A model generated the notes under the pieces. It saw only the letters and a program-made list of their open reading frames with translations, did not search any database and was not told where the DNA came from. A stretch of DNA of 64,000 nucleotides from GCA-002700125 sp964434385 (GTDB taxonomy: Bacteria > Chloroflexota > Dehalococcoidia > Lucifugimonadales > Lucifugimonadaceae). Shown in pieces: positions 27,070-36,424 of the stretch. Every line of letters starts with the position of its first letter. The first letter of the stretch is position 1. The stretch covers positions 101,014 through 165,013 of the forward strand of contig CAYSUW010000002.1 of NCBI GenBank assembly GCA_964434385.1. Reading direction: 5' to 3'. The translations under genes and the position numbers were made by a program.

Positions 27070-28565
27070 AAAATAAATTAAAGTCTCAAAAAAAAATAGC
27101 AATTATTGGCGCAGGAATGGGAGGATTATCAGCTTCTATTCATTTAGCATCTAGAGGTTTTGAAGTAACTATATTTGAGAAGAATAATTCTTTGGGAGGA
27201 AGATGTAATGTGATTGAAGAAGAAGGCTTCAAATTTGACTTAGGTCCTTCCTTATTAAATTATCCCTGGGTTTTTAAAGAATTATTCAAAACTGCAGGAG
27301 AAAATTTTGAAAATCATATTGAATTATTAGAAGTAAAATCAGGAGTTAAATTCCTTTGGGATAATGGTGAACATTTTAATATTTCAGGTGATTATGCAGA
27401 TTTAAATCATGAAATTCAAAGGTTAGAAGGCACAAATAATAGAAATCTTCAAAAATTTCTTAATAAAAATAAATCTAGATATGATATAGCTTTTAAAAAA
27501 TTACTTAATAAAAACCTTGATAACCCACTATCCTGGGCCAGAAATTTAGGAATTAGAGAAATTTTAACTGGAAGTATAATAACTTCCATGCATAAAGACT
27601 TATCGAAATATTTTTCAAACAATCATGTAATTGAAGCATTCGGTTCTTATTCTATGTATTTAGGTGGTTCTCCTTATGATATTCCAGGATTCTTTTCTAT
27701 CTTGCCTTATGGAGAAATTATGTATGGATTGTGGATGCCTAAAGGAGGTATGTATTCTCTCATAGAATCATTGGAAAAAATATTGAATAAATTAGGGGTA
27801 CAAGTCTTCAAGAACACAAATATTTCAGAAATCATTATAAATAACAAAAAAGCTGTAGGCATTAAAACATCTGAAGGAAAAGAGTTAAATTTTGATCTTA
27901 TTGTTTCTAATCTAGATTTGCCTACTACTATGACAGAATTAATATCAAATCCAGAAAACACTCAAAAACAAAGTTATGAAAAATTGCCAATGACTCCATC
28001 TGTACTAACTTTTTATTGGGGAGTAAAAAAGAAGATAAATTTTCCTCACCATATGATTTTTCTTCCTACAGAGTATAAAAAAACTTTTGATGATTTATTT
28101 TACAAAAAAATTATTCCCCCAGGGTTACCTTTTTATACCAGTTCTTCAACTACTACAGATCCTGATTTGGCTCCCAAAAACCATTCAACACTATTTGTAT
28201 TAATTCCTTTACCAATTGTAGGAAATCATTCTTCAAATATTACTCTGGAAAAATCAGTACCTGAAATTAAAAATTTAGTAATAGAAAAATTTAGAAATCA
28301 TAACATAAATTTTGACCTAGAGGATATCTGTTATGAGAAAATTTTAACTCCTCAAGATTGGAAATCTCAATTTGGTTTATTTAAAGGTTCCGCCTTTGGT
28401 TTGTCACATAACTTAAGTAACATTGGCCTTTTCAGAAAAAAAAATAAATCAAAAATTTCAAATCTATATTTTACTGGAGCAAGTACGAGTCCCGGAACAG
28501 GACTACCAATGGTTACGATAAGTGGAAAATTAACTGCAGATAGGATAGAAAATGATTTACGTTGA
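27066..28565 (+). CDS. crtI: Phytoene desaturase CrtI
   Basis: CrtI is an FAD enzyme that desaturates phytoene towards lycopene. The protein (499 residues from this start) opens with the dinucleotide motif IAIIGAGMGGLSA (11-23) and EKNNSLGGRCN. FDLGPSLLNYP and GSYSMYLGGSPYDIPG follow, and the C-terminal FAD motif is FTGASTSPGTGLPMV. I place the start at the ATG overlapping the crtB stop (ATGA). An upstream in-frame start at 27036 would add ten residues with no family match. Whether it makes four or fewer desaturations cannot be read from sequence. Confidence 0.94.
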   Translation: MKNKLKSQKKIAIIGAGMGGLSASIHLASRGFEVTIFEKNNSLGGRCNVIEEEGFKFDLGPSLLNYPWVFKELFKTAGENFENHIELLEVKSGVKFLWDNGEHFNISGDYADLNHEIQRLEGTNNRNLQKFLNKNKSRYDIAFKKLLNKNLDNPLSWARNLGIREILTGSIITSMHKDLSKYFSNNHVIEAFGSYSMYLGGSPYDIPGFFSILPYGEIMYGLWMPKGGMYSLIESLEKILNKLGVQVFKNTNISEIIINNKKAVGIKTSEGKELNFDLIVSNLDLPTTMTELISNPENTQKQSYEKLPMTPSVLTFYWGVKKKINFPHHMIFLPTEYKKTFDDLFYKKIIPPGLPFYTSSSTTTDPDLAPKNHSTLFVLIPLPIVGNHSSNITLEKSVPEIKNLVIEKFRNHNINFDLEDICYEKILTPQDWKSQFGLFKGSAFGLSHNLSNIGLFRKKNKSKISNLYFTGASTSPGTGLPMVTISGKLTADRIENDLR

Positions 28566-29301
28566 AAAATATGGAAATGGTAAGGAAATACTAATTGGAA
28601 TTCATGGATGGGGAGGTTCTAATCAAACATTTCTTCCTCTAAAAAATCTAGTACATAAAGATTACTCAATGATTAATTTAGATCTCCCTGGTTACGGAAA
28701 ATCATCTGTTTTATCTGAATGGAATCTTCCAAACCTAATTGAACATATCACAGAGAAAATCTTAAAAGTTTCCGAAAATAAACCTGTGAAAATTTTAGGT
28801 AATTGTAGTGGAGCTCTTCTGGCTGCATTAATTTCCAAATCCACTAAAATTAACGTATCCCATATGTATTTAATTGATCCTTTTTCTTATGCGCCTTGGT
28901 ACTTTAAAATCTTCACAAATAAATTTTTTGGAGAATATGCATACAAAACTACATTTAAAAACCCTCTTGGAAGAGTAATTACTAATTTGTCTTTATCAAG
29001 TAAAAAACAAAAAGAGACAAATTTAACTTCATCTTTTAAAAATATTGATCCAGATGTTTCTCTAAATTATCTTAAGATGCTTGTAGGATTAGAGAATACT
29101 AATGCTCTTGAAAACATTAATTGTCCCATAACAATTATTCATGGAGATAAAACATTTAAATCTGTATTCAAAAGCCTAATTTATTATCAAAGAATTTGGG
29201 AAAAACCCACAATAATTGAACTAAAAAAAGTTGGGCATCTTCCTATAGAAGAAGCTCCAAGTGAAATTAGTAAAATTATTTTCAACTCAAAGCAAAATTA
29301 A
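28552..29301 (+). CDS. Alpha/beta-hydrolase-fold protein in the carotenoid operon
   Basis: The 249 residues show an alpha/beta-hydrolase pattern. The oxyanion-hole motif is GIHGWGGSNQTF (22-33). The nucleophile elbow is GNCSGALLAAL, with Ser as nucleophile. A C-terminal Asp lies in IIHGDKTF and the catalytic His in KKVGHLPIEEAP. No signal peptide is visible. It overlaps crtI by 14 nt and lies directly before the glycosyltransferase. That position suggests a job in carotenoid tailoring, such as moving or removing an acyl group, but this is inference. A general esterase is possible. Confidence 0.82.
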   Translation: MIYVEKYGNGKEILIGIHGWGGSNQTFLPLKNLVHKDYSMINLDLPGYGKSSVLSEWNLPNLIEHITEKILKVSENKPVKILGNCSGALLAALISKSTKINVSHMYLIDPFSYAPWYFKIFTNKFFGEYAYKTTFKNPLGRVITNLSLSSKKQKETNLTSSFKNIDPDVSLNYLKMLVGLENTNALENINCPITIIHGDKTFKSVFKSLIYYQRIWEKPTIIELKKVGHLPIEEAPSEISKIIFNSKQN

Positions 29302-29302
29302 C

Positions 29303-30430
29303 ATGGTCATAGATTATATACAAATTCTCATCCTTGTTATTAGTTCTATAAGCTTTGTAAATTGTTTTATAGTCTTTTTGACTTGGAATATTGTTAAATC
29401 AGAAACCAACTATAGCGATGAAAAAATTTCTATCTTAATACCTGCAAGGAATGAAGAATCTAAAATCATCAAATGTATCTCAAAATGTTTAAATCAATCA
29501 GAGAGAATAAAAGAAATAATAGTTTACGATGACAATTCAGAAGACAATACATTTAATGTTGTAAAAGAATTATTCAACTCAAATCCAATTATCAAAGTAA
29601 TTAGAGGAAAAATTTTACCTCAAGGATGGAGCGGGAAAAATCATGCATGTTATGAACTTTCAAAACTAGCAAAATCAAAATGGTTATTGTTTATTGACGC
29701 TGATACTGAATTGCTACCTAATTCCATCCCTTCTTTAATGGAAAAAACTCAAGATGGATTTACTTTTATTTCAGCATGGCCCAAAATCCAAATGAAATCA
29801 TTCTCTGAAAAACTGATGATGCCTTTATTGAATTTTGTTGTGTTCACTTTTTATCCTACATTAATTAACAAATTTTCTAATAAAAGTTCTTTAGGATTAG
29901 CCCATGGAGCATGTATTTTAGTAAATAAAGATATTTATAACGAAATAGGAGGACATTCATTAGTAAAAGAGGAAATATTTGAAGACACACTACTTGCAAG
30001 AAAATGGAGAGAATCAGGATATGGATCAATATGTATCAATGGAATGAACATCATTCAAGTAAGGATGTACGAGTCTTTGAGTGAAATATGGAAAGGATTT
30101 GAAAAAAATGCATTTTTAGCATTTAAAAATCCTCTAAATTTTTTCCTTTTTCAAATTTTACATATTTTTATCTTCAATTTACCTGTGATATTAATTCCAC
30201 TTACTCTATTTCTATATGAAAAATTATTCTTGACTCTTATTTCAGGTATAATAATTTTATTGATAAGATTACTTTTATCGATAAAGTTTAAACACCCTAT
30301 TTGGTCAATATTTCTTCATCCAATTCCAGAAACATTCTTTACATTATTAAGTTTTTCAGCTTGGATAAAATTTTCATTTGGGAATGGTATAACTTGGAAA
30401 AACAGAACTTATAAGAAATCAAATGAGTAA
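29303..30430 (+). CDS. Membrane family-2 glycosyltransferase, likely carotenoid glycosyltransferase (CruG/CrtQ-like)
   Basis: The 375 residues begin with a hydrophobic helix (about 5-29). A GT-A domain follows: SILIPARNEESKI (43-55), YDDNSEDNT (75-83) and the metal-binding LFIDADTE (129-136). HGACILVNKD and a C-terminal block of hydrophobic helices come later. This layout matches CruG or CrtQ enzymes that add a sugar to carotenoids at the membrane. I chose the ATG at 29303, just after the hydrolase stop. An earlier in-frame start at 29261 would create an unneeded 41-nt overlap. The neighbouring cruF-type gene supports carotenoid glycosylation. Confidence 0.8.
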   Translation: MVIDYIQILILVISSISFVNCFIVFLTWNIVKSETNYSDEKISILIPARNEESKIIKCISKCLNQSERIKEIIVYDDNSEDNTFNVVKELFNSNPIIKVIRGKILPQGWSGKNHACYELSKLAKSKWLLFIDADTELLPNSIPSLMEKTQDGFTFISAWPKIQMKSFSEKLMMPLLNFVVFTFYPTLINKFSNKSSLGLAHGACILVNKDIYNEIGGHSLVKEEIFEDTLLARKWRESGYGSICINGMNIIQVRMYESLSEIWKGFEKNAFLAFKNPLNFFLFQILHIFIFNLPVILIPLTLFLYEKLFLTLISGIIILLIRLLLSIKFKHPIWSIFLHPIPETFFTLLSFSAWIKFSFGNGITWKNRTYKKSNE

Positions 30431-31883
30431 TAATCAAAAGAAAAAAGTAATAATTATTGGATCTGGCCTAGGAGGAATAGCTACAGCACTAAGACTATCT
30501 TATGCTGGGTATGAAGTTACTATTTGTGAAAAAAACTCAATACTTGGTGGGAAAATTGGTATTCATGAAGAAAAAGGGTTCATTTTTGATTTAGGTCCTT
30601 CTCTAATTACTTTACCTCAGTTCTTCAAGGAGTTATTTCATGATATAGGGTTAAATATTCATGAATACTTAACATTAAAAAAATTAGACCCAATATGTAA
30701 TTATAAATTTCCAGATGGTACAAACTTTGAATATAGCTCTTCACTATCAAAAATGACAGATGAAATCGAAAAAAAATGTCAAGATGATCCAGAGAAGTTT
30801 TTTAAATTTATTGATTTAGGATCAAAAATTTTCTCAATTTCTGAAAAAACTTTCTTGAATTATCCACTTTCAAAATTCCCTAAAATTTCTTTTGGAGATT
30901 TTTTAACCATTCCACTGATAAAATCTTTGAAATTTTATAATAAGGTAATTGATCGTTATTTTAAGGATGCCAAATTAAGACAAATTTACTACCGGTATCC
31001 AACTTATGTAGGTTCATCTCCATTTTCAACTCCTGGAATATTCTCAATAATTCCTTATTTAGAATTCGCATTTGGTGGGTGGTATATAAAAGGCGGAATA
31101 TACAATCTTGTATCAAAGCTAGAAAAAATAATGTTGGAAAGAAAAATTACCATTATGAAAAATACCGAAATAATAAAAATTATCCATAAAAACAAGAAGA
31201 TAGTTGGAGTTGAAACAAAAGAAAAAAATATTTTTGCCGAAATTGTAGTTTTTAATGGAGATGTTAATCAAACCAGAAATTTATTAGACAATAATGAAAA
31301 AAATGAAAAAAATGATTTATCATTATCTGGATTTGTTATACTAGCTGGCTTAAATAACCAAAATCATGAATTATCACATCATAATATTTTCTTTTCAGAA
31401 AATTATAAGTATGAATTTCATCAACTCTTCAAAGAAAAAGTGTTTCCTGAAGAACCAACAATATATATTTCTGCTCCACATGTTTCCGATAATTCCGTAG
31501 CACCTAAGAATTGTTCTAATTTATTCATAATGGCTAATGCTCCAGCAGGTCTTATTGAATGGAATAATCAAGAAATTGAAATTGCTAAGTCAAAAATATA
31601 TAACCAATTAAAAAAACATAAAATAATTATTAATAAGAATAATCTAATTGTGGAAAAAATTTTGAGTCCAAAATATTTTGAAATAAATCACAACTCATTA
31701 GGCGGATCTCTTTACGGAATAAACTCTCATGGTTATAAAAATGCCTTAATAAAACCTAGAAATAAAAGTAATCAATTTTCTGGCCTCTATTTTGTTGGAG
31801 GCACGGTTCACCCAGGAGGAGGTACACCGACTGTATTAAAATCTGCAAAAATAACTTCTGAATTAATAAGAAATGATCCTTAA
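30423..31883 (+). CDS. Second CrtI-family carotenoid desaturase/oxidase (CrtD-like)
   Basis: The 486-residue FAD enzyme has VIIIGSGLGGIATALRLS near the N-terminus, EKNSILGGKIG, FDLGPSLITLPQFF, RYPTYVGSSPFSTPGIFSIIPY in the middle, and FVGGTVHPGGGTPTV at the C-terminal FAD site. It is clearly paralogous to CrtI but well diverged. In similar clusters such a gene encodes CrtD (3,4-desaturation of hydroxycarotenoids) or an oxidase. Adjacency to the CruF-type hydratase favours CrtD-like action. It overlaps the glycosyltransferase by 8 nt and the next gene by 11 nt. Confidence 0.85.
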   Translation: MSNNQKKKVIIIGSGLGGIATALRLSYAGYEVTICEKNSILGGKIGIHEEKGFIFDLGPSLITLPQFFKELFHDIGLNIHEYLTLKKLDPICNYKFPDGTNFEYSSSLSKMTDEIEKKCQDDPEKFFKFIDLGSKIFSISEKTFLNYPLSKFPKISFGDFLTIPLIKSLKFYNKVIDRYFKDAKLRQIYYRYPTYVGSSPFSTPGIFSIIPYLEFAFGGWYIKGGIYNLVSKLEKIMLERKITIMKNTEIIKIIHKNKKIVGVETKEKNIFAEIVVFNGDVNQTRNLLDNNEKNEKNDLSLSGFVILAGLNNQNHELSHHNIFFSENYKYEFHQLFKEKVFPEEPTIYISAPHVSDNSVAPKNCSNLFIMANAPAGLIEWNNQEIEIAKSKIYNQLKKHKIIINKNNLIVEKILSPKYFEINHNSLGGSLYGINSHGYKNALIKPRNKSNQFSGLYFVGGTVHPGGGTPTVLKSAKITSELIRNDP

Positions 31884-32595
31884 AATAATTTATTCATTAC
31901 TAACTCTAATATTTTTCATTCTTTTTGGCGGAGGTTTGCTGAGCCAAATATTAAATCCTGAGCTATTTAAAAACACTTCATGGACGCCACCTGTTTTCAT
32001 ATTAGTTGCTTCATTAATTTGTTTATTGAATAAAAATCCAAAAACTATTATTTTTCTTCTACTAGCAGGAATTTTAGGATTCATTTCAGAAATAATTGGA
32101 GTTAAAACAGGATTCCCTTATGGGGAATATTTTTATACAGAAACACTAGGAATAAAAATTTTTGATGTACCAATAGTACTTATTTCATCATGGATAATAA
32201 TTACAACTTTTTCTTTAGATATTTTAAATTCTCTTCATTTAAATAAATTCTTTTTCCCAATTCTGTTTTCAATTATATCTACCACATATGATTTACTTAT
32301 AGATCCTTTAATGTCAGGTCCATTAAATTATTGGGAATGGAACAATCATGGATATTATTTCGGAATACCTGTAAGTAATTTCCTAGGATGGATAATAGTG
32401 AGTGCCCTAATAGGATGCTTGCCATGGAAAAATTATGAAACTAACAAATTTAGCTTGATAATTAGTTTTAGTTTACCAATTTTCTTTGTGTACACTGCAC
32501 TATTAAACATGCTGATTTTTCCTAGCATTATAGGAATTTTGTTAATTGTGATTCTATTTACAAAAAACACTCTAAAAAAAAGAGTAATCAATTAG
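31873..32595 (+). CDS. cruF: CruF-type carotenoid hydratase (DUF422 family)
   Basis: This 240-residue integral membrane protein has about seven hydrophobic helices. Family landmarks include EIIGVKTGFPYGEYFYTETLG (about 75-95), DLLIDPLMSGPLNYWEWNNHGYYFGIPVSNFLGW (about 140-173) and conserved acidic residues. CruF adds water to the psi end (1',2' position) of acyclic or monocyclic carotenoids, giving the hydroxyl that CruG glycosylates. It ends the carotenoid run and overlaps the convergent epimerase gene by 8 nt. The symbol is by family resemblance. A related hydratase or cyclase role is possible. Confidence 0.8.
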   Translation: MILKIIYSLLTLIFFILFGGGLLSQILNPELFKNTSWTPPVFILVASLICLLNKNPKTIIFLLLAGILGFISEIIGVKTGFPYGEYFYTETLGIKIFDVPIVLISSWIIITTFSLDILNSLHLNKFFFPILFSIISTTYDLLIDPLMSGPLNYWEWNNHGYYFGIPVSNFLGWIIVSALIGCLPWKNYETNKFSLIISFSLPIFFVYTALLNMLIFPSIIGILLIVILFTKNTLKKRVIN

Positions 32596-33619
32596 TTTCA
32601 TAAACTGTAGGAATTATTGATCCTTTCTCAGTCTCAGAAAATCTTACTGCATCATTTATCATCATTTTCGCATCCCATTCTGGCAAATAATTAAAGTCAT
32701 TGAAAGCCTTAGATAAATCGAACTCATAAAATGTAGGATTAATTGGCAATTCAACTCTACAGTGGTTTTTGTTAATTTTTAAACCTATGTAAGGAATAAC
32801 TTCATCCCAAGTAAAAGGAGATTTACCTGCGATTTGATAAGTTTCTCCAAATGTCTTTTTCACACCAATAATTTTTTCAAAAGCTTGTATGATATCTCTT
32901 ATATCCATTACATGTTTTTTCCAAGGTCTTCCATTTTTATCACAAACTATAATTAATTCCTTACTTTCTCTTAATAAATTATTCAATTTTCTAAAAATAG
33001 ATTTACTTTTCAAATCTTTATATTGTGAAAATTGATCCATGAAATGACTTGTATAAAATTGATTAAAATTCAGAATTTCTCCGGCTCCCCAAACCATAGC
33101 AAACCTAATAATAGTTATAGGTAACTTTTCAGCAGAGAAAAACCTATTAGAAATATTCTCAGTAAGAATTTTGGAATATCCATACCAATCAGAAATATTT
33201 TGGGGAAGAGAGTCTTCTTTAATAGGGTTTTCAATTCCATTCGGTGGATACTTAAAAACAGTTGCATCAGAACTAGTAATTATCAAATGTTTTATCTCAT
33301 TTTTATACCTTAAAGCTGATTCTAAGATATTAAATGTTCCTTTCACATTAATATCAAAATATTGATTTGGACTAAATGGACCTCCTGATTGGAAAGCTGC
33401 ACCAAGATGAAAAATGATTTCCTGATCTTTAAAAGCTGAAACTACGTCTTCAAAATTAGACAAATCTCCTTCGATTATTTTAGCTCCTATTAAGCTCATT
33501 TTTTCTGATTGCTTGTCCTTAACCCAAACAAAACCTGTCACATTATGACCCTTATCAAGAAAAAATTTTGCAATATTAGCTCCAATTCTACCTGTAATGC
33601 CTGTAATTAATATATTCAT
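32588..33619 (-). CDS. NAD-dependent epimerase/dehydratase (extended SDR)
   Basis: The 343 residues open MNILITGITGRIGANIAKFFLD, a GxxGxxG dinucleotide site, and include IIFHLGAAFQSGGPF, ITSSDATVF (active-site Ser region) and YGYSKI (Tyr-x-x-x-Lys). The C-terminal half is a typical variable substrate domain. The substrate is unknown; a sugar nucleotide or a 3-beta-hydroxysteroid-like compound would fit. It is convergent with and overlaps the carotenoid operon by 8 nt, so the two are not co-transcribed. Confidence 0.85.
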   Translation of the reverse strand: MNILITGITGRIGANIAKFFLDKGHNVTGFVWVKDKQSEKMSLIGAKIIEGDLSNFEDVVSAFKDQEIIFHLGAAFQSGGPFSPNQYFDINVKGTFNILESALRYKNEIKHLIITSSDATVFKYPPNGIENPIKEDSLPQNISDWYGYSKILTENISNRFFSAEKLPITIIRFAMVWGAGEILNFNQFYTSHFMDQFSQYKDLKSKSIFRKLNNLLRESKELIIVCDKNGRPWKKHVMDIRDIIQAFEKIIGVKKTFGETYQIAGKSPFTWDEVIPYIGLKINKNHCRVELPINPTFYEFDLSKAFNDFNYLPEWDAKMMINDAVRFSETEKGSIIPTVYETN

Positions 33620-33771
33620 AAGACTCCATTAATTATTAATAATTGTTCAATATACTCCATTGAAAAATTTTTATGTACCTATCTAAAATACATTAAAAAA
33701 AATTCATTGAAAATATTCAGTTAATTACAGAGAATAGATAATGAACTTTAATAATCTATAAGGAAAATTTA

Positions 33772-34185
33772 TTGAACATTTCCAAACTGATGACCCGAGA
33801 AGTAGCTACTATCTCAACTAAAGAAAATATTATCAATGCTGCTGCTAGAATGAGAGAATTAAATGTAGGATCTTTGGTAGTTGTTACGAAATATGAAGTT
33901 GAAGGAATAATTACCACATGGGACATAACATCAAAATGTATTGCTGTAGGCTCAAATCCTGCAGAATCATTAGTTTTTGATTACATGACAAGTCCAATTC
34001 ATACTGGAACGGCTAAAATGGATGTTGTAGAGGCTGCAAGAATAATGGCGGAAAGAAAAATCACTAGATTGCCAATTATGGATGGGAACGAATTAATAGG
34101 AATAATTACTTTTGCTGATATAGCAAATGCCTTAAATCAATTCACAAAAGATGTTGTCGGATCGTGGAAAAAAGAAACACTATAA
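33772..34185 (+). CDS. Stand-alone CBS-domain pair protein
   Basis: The 137 residues are essentially two CBS motifs. The first starts ISKLMTREVATISTKENIINAAARM and the second VFDYMTSPIHTGTAKMDVVEAARIM. Each ends in a G-I-I-T signature (EGIITTWDI and IGIITFADI). CBS pairs usually bind adenosine nucleotides such as AMP, ATP or SAM and regulate a partner. The start is TTG with AAGGA about nine nt upstream. It is 17 nt before the sulfatase, so they may be co-transcribed; a regulatory link is only inferred. Confidence 0.88.
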   Translation: MNISKLMTREVATISTKENIINAAARMRELNVGSLVVVTKYEVEGIITTWDITSKCIAVGSNPAESLVFDYMTSPIHTGTAKMDVVEAARIMAERKITRLPIMDGNELIGIITFADIANALNQFTKDVVGSWKKETL

Positions 34186-34202
34186 ATTAACTCTTAAATA
34201 TA

Positions 34203-35882
34203 ATGGCGATTGCTAATCAACCAAATATCATTATTATTCTTGCTGATGACTTAGGATATTCAGATCTTGGATGTTATGGCTCTGAAATAAAAACTCCTAA
34301 TATCGATAGTCTTGGATCTAAGGGAATAAAATTTACTCAGTTTTATAATCAAGCTAGATGTAGCCCTTCAAGAGCATCATTAATGACAGGACTGACTGGA
34401 CATCAAGCAGGAGTAGGACAACTGTCTGGAGATTTAGGCGCTGATGGATATAGAGGATATATAAATAAAAATTGTGTGACAGTAGCAGAAGTCTTAAAGC
34501 AAAAAGGATATCAAACATATCTAGCAGGTAAATGGCATCTGGCTGGAAGTTATGACCCAAGAGAAAAACATCTCTGGGCCTCGGGGGACGACAAACACCC
34601 CCACCCTATGCAAAGAGGTTTCGACAATTTCTATGGAATAATGGATGCAGCATCTAGTTTCTTTAGGCCAGAAAGTTTAATGGATGGATATGATTTTATA
34701 GATATAGATGATCCAAATTATTATTTTACAGATGCAATATCAGAAAAAGCGTGTTCAATGATTCAAGGATCAATGAATCAAGAAACACCATTTTTCCTCT
34801 ATCTTTCATATACAGCACCTCATTGGCCTCTGCATGCAAAACCAAATGATATAGCAAAATATGAAAGGAAATACTTAAAGGGATGGGACTATTTTAGAAC
34901 TGCAAGACATGAAGAAATGAAAGGACTAGGATTGGTAGATAGTAAGTGGGATATTTCTCCTAGAGATTCAGATGTAGGAGACTGGAAAGATTCAAAAAAT
35001 AAGGATTGGGAAGATTCTAAAATGGCAGTATACGCAGCTCAAATTGACAGTATGGATCAAGGAATTGGAAAAGTAATTGATACACTAAAAACAAATAATC
35101 AACTAGAGGATACGTTAATATTTTTTATGTCTGATAATGGTGGATGCGCTGAGTTAATGCGTGAGGATGGAGATTGGAGTTATACATCCCAATGGGAGAC
35201 CAACACTATCAACGGAGAAAAAGTTAGAGTGGGAAATATTCCTAGCTTAAAACCTGGTCCTGGTACTACATTCATGAGTTATGAAACACCTTGGACAAAC
35301 GTTAGCAACAGTCCATTCAGACTGTTCAAAAGATGGATACATGAAGGTGGAATTAGTGCTCCATTGATAGCACATTGGCCCTCCAAAATAAAAGATCCAA
35401 AAATAGAATCTCAACCTGTCCATATCATGGATATTCCTGCAACTTGTATTGATGCTGCAGAAGCACAATACCCTACAGAATTTGATGGCAACATCATAAA
35501 ACCATTAGAAGGTGAAAGTTTCTTAAAATTGCTAAAAACAAGTCAATGGAAAAGAGAAAAGCCCATGTATTGGGAACATGAAGGCAATCAAGGCATTAGA
35601 AAAGGAGAATGGAAACTAGTTAGGGAATATGGGAAAGAATGGGAACTATATAACATCATCGAGGATAGAACAGAATTAAAAGATTTGTCATCAAAGAAAA
35701 AAGATCTTGTAAAAGAAATGAGTAAAGAATGGGAAAGTTGGGCCCAAATGAGTAATGTTTTGCCTTGGCCTGTTGATCCTAATGTAGTGGCAAAAAGATT
35801 AAAGGGAAATCATTCTCATATTCATCAACATAGAGGCCCAACAGCTTCAGATCTAAAAATGGGAAAAGGAAAATTTTTATAA
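34203..35882 (+). CDS. Type I sulfatase (arylsulfatase family), no signal peptide
   Basis: The 559 residues have the type I sulfatase core. IIIILADDLGYSDLGCYG carries the metal-binding Asp pair (15-16). The formylglycine signature CSPSRASLMTG has Cys53 as the residue to be oxidised. LAGKWHLAG follows at about 103-111, then FFLYLSYTAPHWPLHA and FMSDNGG for the late metal ligands. No export signal precedes the domain, so it should act in the cytoplasm on imported sulfate esters. A formylglycine-generating enzyme is not in the window. The next genes are a tautomerase and two thioredoxin-fold proteins. Confidence 0.93.
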   Translation: MAIANQPNIIIILADDLGYSDLGCYGSEIKTPNIDSLGSKGIKFTQFYNQARCSPSRASLMTGLTGHQAGVGQLSGDLGADGYRGYINKNCVTVAEVLKQKGYQTYLAGKWHLAGSYDPREKHLWASGDDKHPHPMQRGFDNFYGIMDAASSFFRPESLMDGYDFIDIDDPNYYFTDAISEKACSMIQGSMNQETPFFLYLSYTAPHWPLHAKPNDIAKYERKYLKGWDYFRTARHEEMKGLGLVDSKWDISPRDSDVGDWKDSKNKDWEDSKMAVYAAQIDSMDQGIGKVIDTLKTNNQLEDTLIFFMSDNGGCAELMREDGDWSYTSQWETNTINGEKVRVGNIPSLKPGPGTTFMSYETPWTNVSNSPFRLFKRWIHEGGISAPLIAHWPSKIKDPKIESQPVHIMDIPATCIDAAEAQYPTEFDGNIIKPLEGESFLKLLKTSQWKREKPMYWEHEGNQGIRKGEWKLVREYGKEWELYNIIEDRTELKDLSSKKKDLVKEMSKEWESWAQMSNVLPWPVDPNVVAKRLKGNHSHIHQHRGPTASDLKMGKGKFL

Positions 35883-35909
35883 TTTTAATCAAATATCAGA
35901 GGAGATAAA

Positions 35910-36089
35910 ATGCCAAAAATTAATATAACCTGGTACAAAGGTAGAACTTATGAACAAAAACAAAAAGTTGCAAAAGCAATTACTAATTCCTTAGTAGAAA
36001 TAGTAGAATGTAAACCTGAAGCAGTAGAAATAATTTTTCAAGATGTAGACAAAAAGGACTCAGCTAGAGCAGGAATAATGCAAGGATAA
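35910..36089 (+). CDS. 4-oxalocrotonate-tautomerase-family small protein
   Basis: This 59-residue gene starts with ATG after a strong GGAG site and reads MPKINITWYKGRTYEQKQKV at its N-terminus. Pro follows the initiator Met and would be the catalytic N-terminal proline after Met removal. The rest follows the 4-OT pattern (AKAITNSLVEIVECKPEAVEIIFQDV). Such enzymes keto-enol tautomerise or dehalogenate small acids as hexamers. It is 27 nt after the sulfatase and 2 nt before the next gene. The substrate is not known; a link to breakdown of a desulfated product is possible. Confidence 0.85.
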   Translation: MPKINITWYKGRTYEQKQKVAKAITNSLVEIVECKPEAVEIIFQDVDKKDSARAGIMQG

Positions 36090-36091
36090 AG

Positions 36092-36403
36092 ATGAATATT
36101 ACTGTACTTTACTGTGATGACTGCCCTTCTCTTAATCCTTCCTTGGATAGGCTCAAAAAAGTATTAATCGAAGAAGAAATTGAAGAAGAAATATTGTTAA
36201 AAAAAGTAGAATCAAAAGAAGAAGCAACTAAATTAAAATTCACTGGATCCCCTACTATTCTTATTAATGGAATTGACATAGATCCTCCTGATAAGAACTC
36301 ATATTTCGCACTTAATTGCAGAGCATTCAAAAAGCAAAATGGCAAAATTTCACCTATTCCACCAATAGACATGATTAGAAAATTAGTAATTCAACAAAAA
36401 TAA
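36092..36403 (+). CDS. Thioredoxin-fold small protein (DF-family/DUF-type)
   Basis: The 103 residues begin ITVLYCDDCPSLNPSLDRL, giving a C-x-x-C pair at about residues 7-10. Later they have FTGSPTILINGIDIDPP, the cis-Pro region typical of thioredoxin folds, then ALNCRAF with another Cys. Proteins of this size with this layout occur near mercury, arsenic or redox genes, and some homologues carry selenocysteine at the first Cys. The function is not established. It lies between the tautomerase and the redoxin, 2 nt after the former. Confidence 0.72.
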   Translation: MNITVLYCDDCPSLNPSLDRLKKVLIEEEIEEEILLKKVESKEEATKLKFTGSPTILINGIDIDPPDKNSYFALNCRAFKKQNGKISPIPPIDMIRKLVIQQK

Positions 36404-36424
36404 CTTACAAATATAGGAGGAAAA

